Below, one piece after another: positions 58,134 to 64,000 of a stretch of DNA of 64,000 bases; position 1 is the stretch's first letter; every line of letters begins with the position of its first letter. The position numbers and the translations under genes are program-made. The stretch lies in contig CM072156.1 of NCBI GenBank assembly GCA_036850595.1, positions 2,980,030 through 3,044,029 of the forward strand, given 5' to 3'. Under the pieces are notes generated by a model. The model was given only the letters and a program-made list of their open reading frames with translations. It had not been told where the DNA came from and searched no databases. The stretch comes from Rhyacichthys aspro. Lineage: Eukaryota; Chordata; Actinopteri; Gobiiformes; Rhyacichthyidae.

Positions 58134-59168
58134 TCTTTATTCATTATAAGCTAGTAAACTTGTCACGTCAAAGAGCACTCACATATCTCATATCGTATTA
58201 TTATTGCAGTATTCAAAGTGATTGAATACTGCATGTTTTCTGATATCGTGCAACTCAAGTCTACAGTTCTACTTCACAATCTTAGGGTGCTACCTTTAGA
58301 GAAAACACTGGTGATAAATGGCAGTCACTGGTGTTGAAAATGATGTTATGAATGAGATGTTTATCTGTAACAAAGCATCAGATAAATTACTATTTTATCA
58401 GCAATAGACCATCTCTAATCGTCAGTTTTCAGTCATTAATTGTAAACTCAGACGTTATTCTGCCATTGTTACATTACACCTTGAATTGTGGACTCTTTGT
58501 CTTTTAATGCAGCCTCACAATTAACCTATATCGTATAATGGAACCTGTCTAATTGCAGAATAGCAGGGAACATTTCATTAAAGGTAAGCTCAAGTAAACT
58601 CAGCAGTAGAGAAACCAAGTATGACAACTGTAACGACCAATTACTGCATTTATATCAAAGCACTCAGTACAAGTACCTGCCTTTATCTTTATTAGATGTA
58701 TGTCTTCTTATTGTTGCCTGTGAGCCTCAGCCTCAGCTTTGTCTCGCCTCTTTTGCCTTCATTTTTGATCTTTTTACGTTACTTGATGTTGAGCTCAAAC
58801 CGCAGACAGGCTTTAAGTGAAAACCTCTGATCATTTAACGGTCTCATCAGCTGTATGTGGAGGCAGCGAGACGGACACTAGATAAAAGCACAGGAGTTTT
58901 GTTTTGGACAGAGACCACTAAAAGTCTACAGGGCTCCTAACCTCACAGAACATTGTTGTATTGATTTTAGTCTGTCTGCTGAAGATGGGGATTATCTGAT
59001 CTAAAGAAGCTGTGTCCGGGAAAACAAAACTCATTTGTGACATATACCTCTCCACTAGAACACATTCTGCCAGAAAGCATCAAAACATTTTACATCAAGA
59101 TTCCCATAAAATAAATACTTACACAGATGCATAATAGTCCCACTGTCTCTGTGAGTCCTTTAGGTTCG

Positions 59169-59370
59169 ATACAGTGCTGTGAAAAAGTGTCTGCCCCCTT
59201 CCTTTTTTTTATTTTTTTGCTTTTTTTTCCTTAATAAATATAATCCTCACTTAAAAGCTGCATTTAGGTTAACTTGAGTTATCTTTGTCTAATATTTAAA
59301 ACGTTTTGAAACAGTTAAGTTTGACAAATGTGCAAAAAAATAAGAAATCAGAAAGGTGCAAACACTGAAT
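59169..59370 (+). mobile_element. Tc1/mariner-like MITE
   Basis: Starts TA-CAGTGCTGTGAAAAAGTGT and has tgccccctt, then an interior acttgagttatctttgtcta. The right end aaataagaaatcag...ggtgcaaacact is the degenerate inverted counterpart. Matches a fish Tc1-like MITE pattern I recall; no transposase. Confidence 0.7.
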
Positions 59371-59387
59371 ATAATAATAATAATAAA
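59369..59387 (+). repeat. (AAT)n microsatellite
   Basis: Short ataataata run at the right edge of the Tc1-like MITE. Confidence 0.85.
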
Positions 59388-60392
59388 TTTTTATATCACT
59401 GAGTGAACATTTGTCTTTATTCATCCAGACTTAACAATAACTGCGTCTTTTTGTGGTGAAAATGACGTCGTAAAAGATGAAATAAATGTTGAAATGATGA
59501 CGCACACTTGAGCAACAGAGTCATTAGGTCGAGTGAGAAACTTTGAAACACTTAGACGCCGGTGCACAGATGGAGAAGTTGTCGCTGCAGCACTTTGGGG
59601 TTTTATGATGTGTGGATGCCTTCTAAGTTATTGCTCGGAGGAAGAGATCACATACGCTGAAGTGAAAGTCTTTCTCTCCCTTTTTCCTTCCTCCAGTGTC
59701 TCGCTGTGAAGTCCTGGTTATTGTTACCTCCCTGCTGTCTCGCTGTGATAAAAACAAGTCAACTGAAAAACAGACACTCCTCAAAAACAACCCGGAATAA
59801 AACGGATTTGACGAGCTACGATGGTAAACGTGTGAGCTTAGAGCGCAGTCAGATGCAGAAGTTAAACGACTTTCTTTAAGGATTTGATGGATTTTGACAG
59901 AAGTCCACTCGAGGATTGTTTTTTCCAGTTGTCCCCGAATCACAATGACGACTTTATTCTTAGTTTGAAATGGCAAATCATGAAGTCAGGTGGAGACAGC
60001 AGCCCCCAGTTACATAAATAATACCCATAAGTCTGACACACTGTAACCCGCCATTAAATTTAATAGAAATATCTACACAACAAACCAGGAGCAACAGTGA
60101 GCGTCCCGGCTTTGATCCAGTTTGTCTTCTTACACATAAACGTCACATCCTGATATAAGACACTGGTATGAGCCGTTCTCCTGGGTTTGTACCTGAAGAA
60201 CTCGGAAAGAAATTAAATATATACGCCATGTCCTGGTTTCTGACTGAACTGTGCTCTGAAGCCAACTCTAAACTAAACAAACATGGCACTAGCAGCAACT
60301 TTCATACAGCGAGAAAAGTATCTTCAGATTGAGTGATATTCCACAGAAATGTCATGCTTAAAAGTCCATTACCTACTTTTTTCACTCTTCCA

Positions 60393-60655
60393 TTTAGTTT
60401 TTCAGTGAAATCTCCTAAAGTTTATTGTAACAGGAATCATCTGTGAAAAAATGAGACTTTAAGACGTGATCTATTCTTTATAATTAAGGATTTTAATGGA
60501 TGACAGTGGGATTTTGTCCAATCACAGCTCACTTCAGGTAAAAAGGAGCGCTCCCATTGGTCGACACCGACGTCAACAACAAAAGAACAAGGAAATAAAC
60601 AAAGGAAATGGGTTATTCTGTTGGAAATACGTCTTATTTTATAAAGAAACATTAT
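60393..60655 (+). repeat. Interspersed repeat family, copy d
   Basis: Close counterpart of 24425-24735 in the same orientation. Confidence 0.85.
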
Positions 60656-63600
60656 TGGAGGTAAAGTCAATGGGTGAATGGGGCTAAAGAAAGGAGAGAT
60701 GATTGTTGGAAAAAGAGTTGGAGCTCCTGATTGGATTGGATTAGCTCGGCGTGACTGTAGAAAGAAGCAGAAGCAGAAAGAGCTACTCACTTGGATCAGA
60801 AGCGTTTAGTGCCAACAGCAACATCTGCAGCAGCCGCAGAGCCTTGTGTTTCAGAATGACTTATTTAAATATAATTAGTTATTGCAGATTACATGTAGAT
60901 ATTGTGCAGGCCTATTCCAGTACCTCATAAACTCCCTCTCTGTTGTCTGTTGATATTTACTCCCATTAGTTTTTATATGTCTATTTCTGTCACGGCGTAT
61001 CTTCACAGTCAGTTAACGAGCGTCCATTCTGTCGGGACGCCGCTCGTTCATAAAGTGGGCACATGTGCTCAGCAGCTGTGTCCGACGGCGGAGTGTGTGT
61101 CCAGTGTGTGCAGCAGCTGTGGCACTTATCCATTTTACACACAGCTGTGGGTAAAGACTGTTTGGATACGGGCAGCTGTTGAGGAGCAGGTGACGCTGGA
61201 GGAAGCCAAGTCCACGGAGCGTCCAGCTGGAGAGGATCTGGGACCAACCGGGAGAGGTAAGCCCGGGACGTGAGGAGGTCTGGACCGGACCCAGGCAGAC
61301 TGTCTGGACCTGCTCATGTGGGTTTAGTGTCTGAGGAGGGTCCACGGGCAGCTTAAAGACTGAAGTCCACTTATCAGGAAGAGGACACAGATGCTACATG
61401 ATGAGCAGCAGCGACGGGACAGTTCTGCTTTGTTTGAGGAGCGTATTCTGGTATTCTGAAGCATTTTGTGTGATATTGTTTGGTGTAAGATTGTAGGACA
61501 AGCACTTTCATGTTGATTTTTGTGGATTTGGTTCAAGTTCTTTTACGCCTGGGGTTAATCTTGAAATCTCAAAGTCCAAAAACTTTGTTGTGTCCATGGT
61601 TTGGTCTTGGTTTTAGAGCTGGATAGAGCTGTTAAAATAGCATTAGTAAAATTCATTCAAACCCCTGTTGTTAAATTATTTATGTAATAGTATAGTTTAT
61701 TGCTGATGTCAAAGGGGACTGGATCTGGATTTGGTCCAAAGCCCAAACTGGAGACCTCTGATGAACACACATCTTTGAGTCTTTGTCTTTGTTTTGTTTT
61801 TTGTCTTTGTTTTTTTTTTTTTCAACAGTGAGACTTTTACTTTTATCACTTTTTGACACCAACTTTTGATTAAAAATTGTGTTTTTTGGGGGGAAAATAT
61901 AGACTGGTATTAATTTATTTGTGCACGAACATCCTGCTTATAATCACTTTATGGTAACCTGGCTACATAGAAAGTGTTTTTTAAATGAATACCTGATCAG
62001 TGTTTGGATGAACCACCTGTGAGTAACCTGCAGTTTTTATGTTAGTAACAGTAAAGCAGTCAAAAGTCAGGCATAATTCTCAACACTGCCTCATCATTGA
62101 GTCACAAACAGATGCTTTAATTGGAGCTGTTCTGAAAAGCTCCAGTTCATTAGTCATTGGTGCATGAATACCATCGCTGCGTGGCCCTAGTGCTTTGGTA
62201 ACAATACAAAACACAAAATAGTTCCCAGAAGCTTTACTCTGAGGTGATATATTGTAAAACTGCCCAGTGTGGTTGACATAAGCACATATTTATTTAGTTT
62301 TGAAGTATAATTTCTATAAGGCACTCTCTGACTTCCTTCTGTTCTCCAATCTGTGACCAAAATCTAACCACAAATCTTTTCCAAAAATCTAGAGTATCCC
62401 TTTAAGATTAGTATCTGGAGGAAAATACCACCAGAAAATAAAAAGCCAAGCGCCGCATGAGACAGACTGATCGTAAGAAAGAGAAGACAGTGTGATAAAA
62501 AGGGCGACAAACCTCAGCAGCAGCTCCTGTCTGTCAGCAGATTGTCAGATTGTTAGTGTAACTGCGGCCCATAAAGAGTAAACAGGAAGTGAATGAGTCC
62601 CATATGTTTAGTCTCAGTCTCCGTGTCTGTGTTGAAGACCTGAGTGAAGCTCATTAAGGCCTCCTGACACCGAGCGTACCTCCAGCTCCGAGATCCCACA
62701 GATGGCTCTCACACTTCATGATGAGACGCCAGCTGTGCTCACAACGCCGAGTGACAGCCGGGAAAACAACACTTTTAATTCAAACATACCGGCGTTTTGT
62801 ATCGTTACGGAAGAAAAACAACGGGGAGCTGCGATGGCTGCTGTCTGGATGCAAACGTTAACTGTATCTAACTCAAAGTTTATGTCCCACTCTTTTAGCA
62901 TTGTTAGCAAATATCCAGATGCAGACATTTTCCCGTTTATGAATCCCACCTGGAGTCAAAACGAGCGTCATGAAGTGGATTTACCGGAGCACAACAAAGA
63001 AGGACAATGCAAACAAGCTCCTGTTGATTTTTTTTCCTAAACATGAGCCGCTGATGATTGAGTTTTACTGAAAAATCCAAAAGACGTGAGCTAATCCACG
63101 CAGCATTACGCACTCCTGTGGATGTTTATCACAGTAACTAAATGTTTGCAGTGAAACAGTGAACTCCAATGTCCAATAATAATAGTATTTCATAGATTCA
63201 AACACTGATTTATTTGGGATTTGCTTCAGTTTACACCACAGTACGTCTCAACTGTGATCCTTTAACTTTCATCAACACCTAAAGAAATAACTTTAAAATA
63301 AATGGTTAGAGATAAATAAAGTGAAATGAAACAATATCAAACACACGTCAAATGTTTATTAGTCAAACCTGCCTCCATAATACGTGCACACTAACTCTAA
63401 CCAAGTGGTTTATTTCAGCGCTCATTTTGCTTTGCTTCATTAAAGAGACAACTCATAGCAATCCCATTATAACAGTGTTAAATAAACACAACTACTTAGC
63501 TTCATGTCGATAAAGCACGTAATTAGAGTTTGAAAATTCAGCAACGATCCAACTCGACTCGAGCAAACGTTCATGTGCAGTTTTGGACATTTCCAAGGAC

Positions 63601-64000
63601 AGAATTGGTCTTATTACAAAGTCCTGTCGTCGTTAATGTTTTAAATGATCGGCTACAGACAGTTTCATGTGTCTTTGACTTTTATAAATCACAGCTTTGG
63701 TTTGGAAAATGGCACAATCCTGTTTCAGCGCTTGTTTGTCTGCACTCAAGCTTTATAAATGAGAGTTTAAGTGGTCGACAACTCGTGGAAATCCAATATT
63801 TTAACGGTTTAAGGCAAAATATTTATGTGCGAATTAATACAAAAAGTAAAAATCAAAGATTAACCCAATGTTTTGAGCTTTGACTTGACTTGAGGCATGT
63901 TCATGTGCGTTTCTGTGGTTTCCGAGGACAATATAAAGCAAAATTTGTTTTATTAGGATGTCATCAAGAGAGAGAGATTGAAGAAAACATTACCATAACA

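Larger units (their letters stand above)
44387..64000 (+). other. STPG2 intron 10 (continues past the window)
   Basis: More than 19.6 kb without a recognisable exon. It holds the repeats listed individually. 48580-52890, 53280-54800, 54910-56660, 56960-58020 and 60660-64000 have no recognised gene, RNA or known repeat. The 100-130-codon open frames there lack domains and splice context. Confidence 0.6.

Noticed and set aside
61135..61275. Possible STPG2 exon ending at gagag/gtaagc (61258)
   Set aside because: The donor looks good, but the peptide has no STPGR motif and the upstream acceptor is unclear.
62702..63040. 112-codon open frame tested as a possible last STPG2 exon
   Set aside because: No PG-rich motif and no convincing acceptor/phase match.

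Overview
This is vertebrate, most likely teleost, nuclear DNA. It carries parts of three protein-coding genes split by GT-AG introns, embedded in AT-rich DNA full of minisatellites, MITE-like elements, LINE fragments and a tRNA-derived SINE. No prokaryotic, viral or CRISPR features are seen. Gene names come from recalled family sequences; no database search was possible.

Layout. (1) 663-7578, + strand: the last seven coding exons (296 codons) of WDR31, a WD40 protein of the ciliary/IFT field; its N-terminus lies left of the window. (2) 7579-13521: 3' flanks of two convergent genes, with a degenerate 0.3 kb direct duplication. (3) 13522-15512, - strand: complete three-exon BRI3BP (235 aa), a multi-pass membrane protein with a C-terminal coiled coil. 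(4) 15513-16919: divergent promoter region, with an ETS-like site and an RFX X-box-like motif close to the next gene. (5) 16920 to beyond 64000, + strand: STPG2, a sperm-tail PG-rich repeat protein; ten exons (about 422 codons) are found, the last ending at 44386. The 3' exon(s) were not found in the remaining 19.6 kb, so the window ends inside a very large intron. Exon 4 has a +1 length anomaly that breaks the frame unless an alternative acceptor is used.

Non-coding content. Six arrays of one 21-bp minisatellite (sense unit close to AAATCCAACTAAAACCTGTTC) sit in introns of WDR31 and STPG2. Several share flanks, and some are bounded by hAT-like ends. One array is in reverse orientation although its flanks are not, and another shows a short reversed arm before the long forward arm. 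This suggests a dispersed element with head-to-head minisatellite arms that expand independently, and it is the most unusual structure in the window. Other repeats include a 45-bp minisatellite with a dimeric higher-order pattern, a nearly identical 385-bp inverted repeat 4.3 kb apart, a four-copy interspersed family, paired 150-185 bp direct duplications, L2/CR1-type LINE remnants and a Tc1-like MITE.

WDR31 and STPG2 both belong to cilium/flagellum biology, but nothing in the sequence shows that the three genes act together. They are recalled as lying on different human chromosomes.
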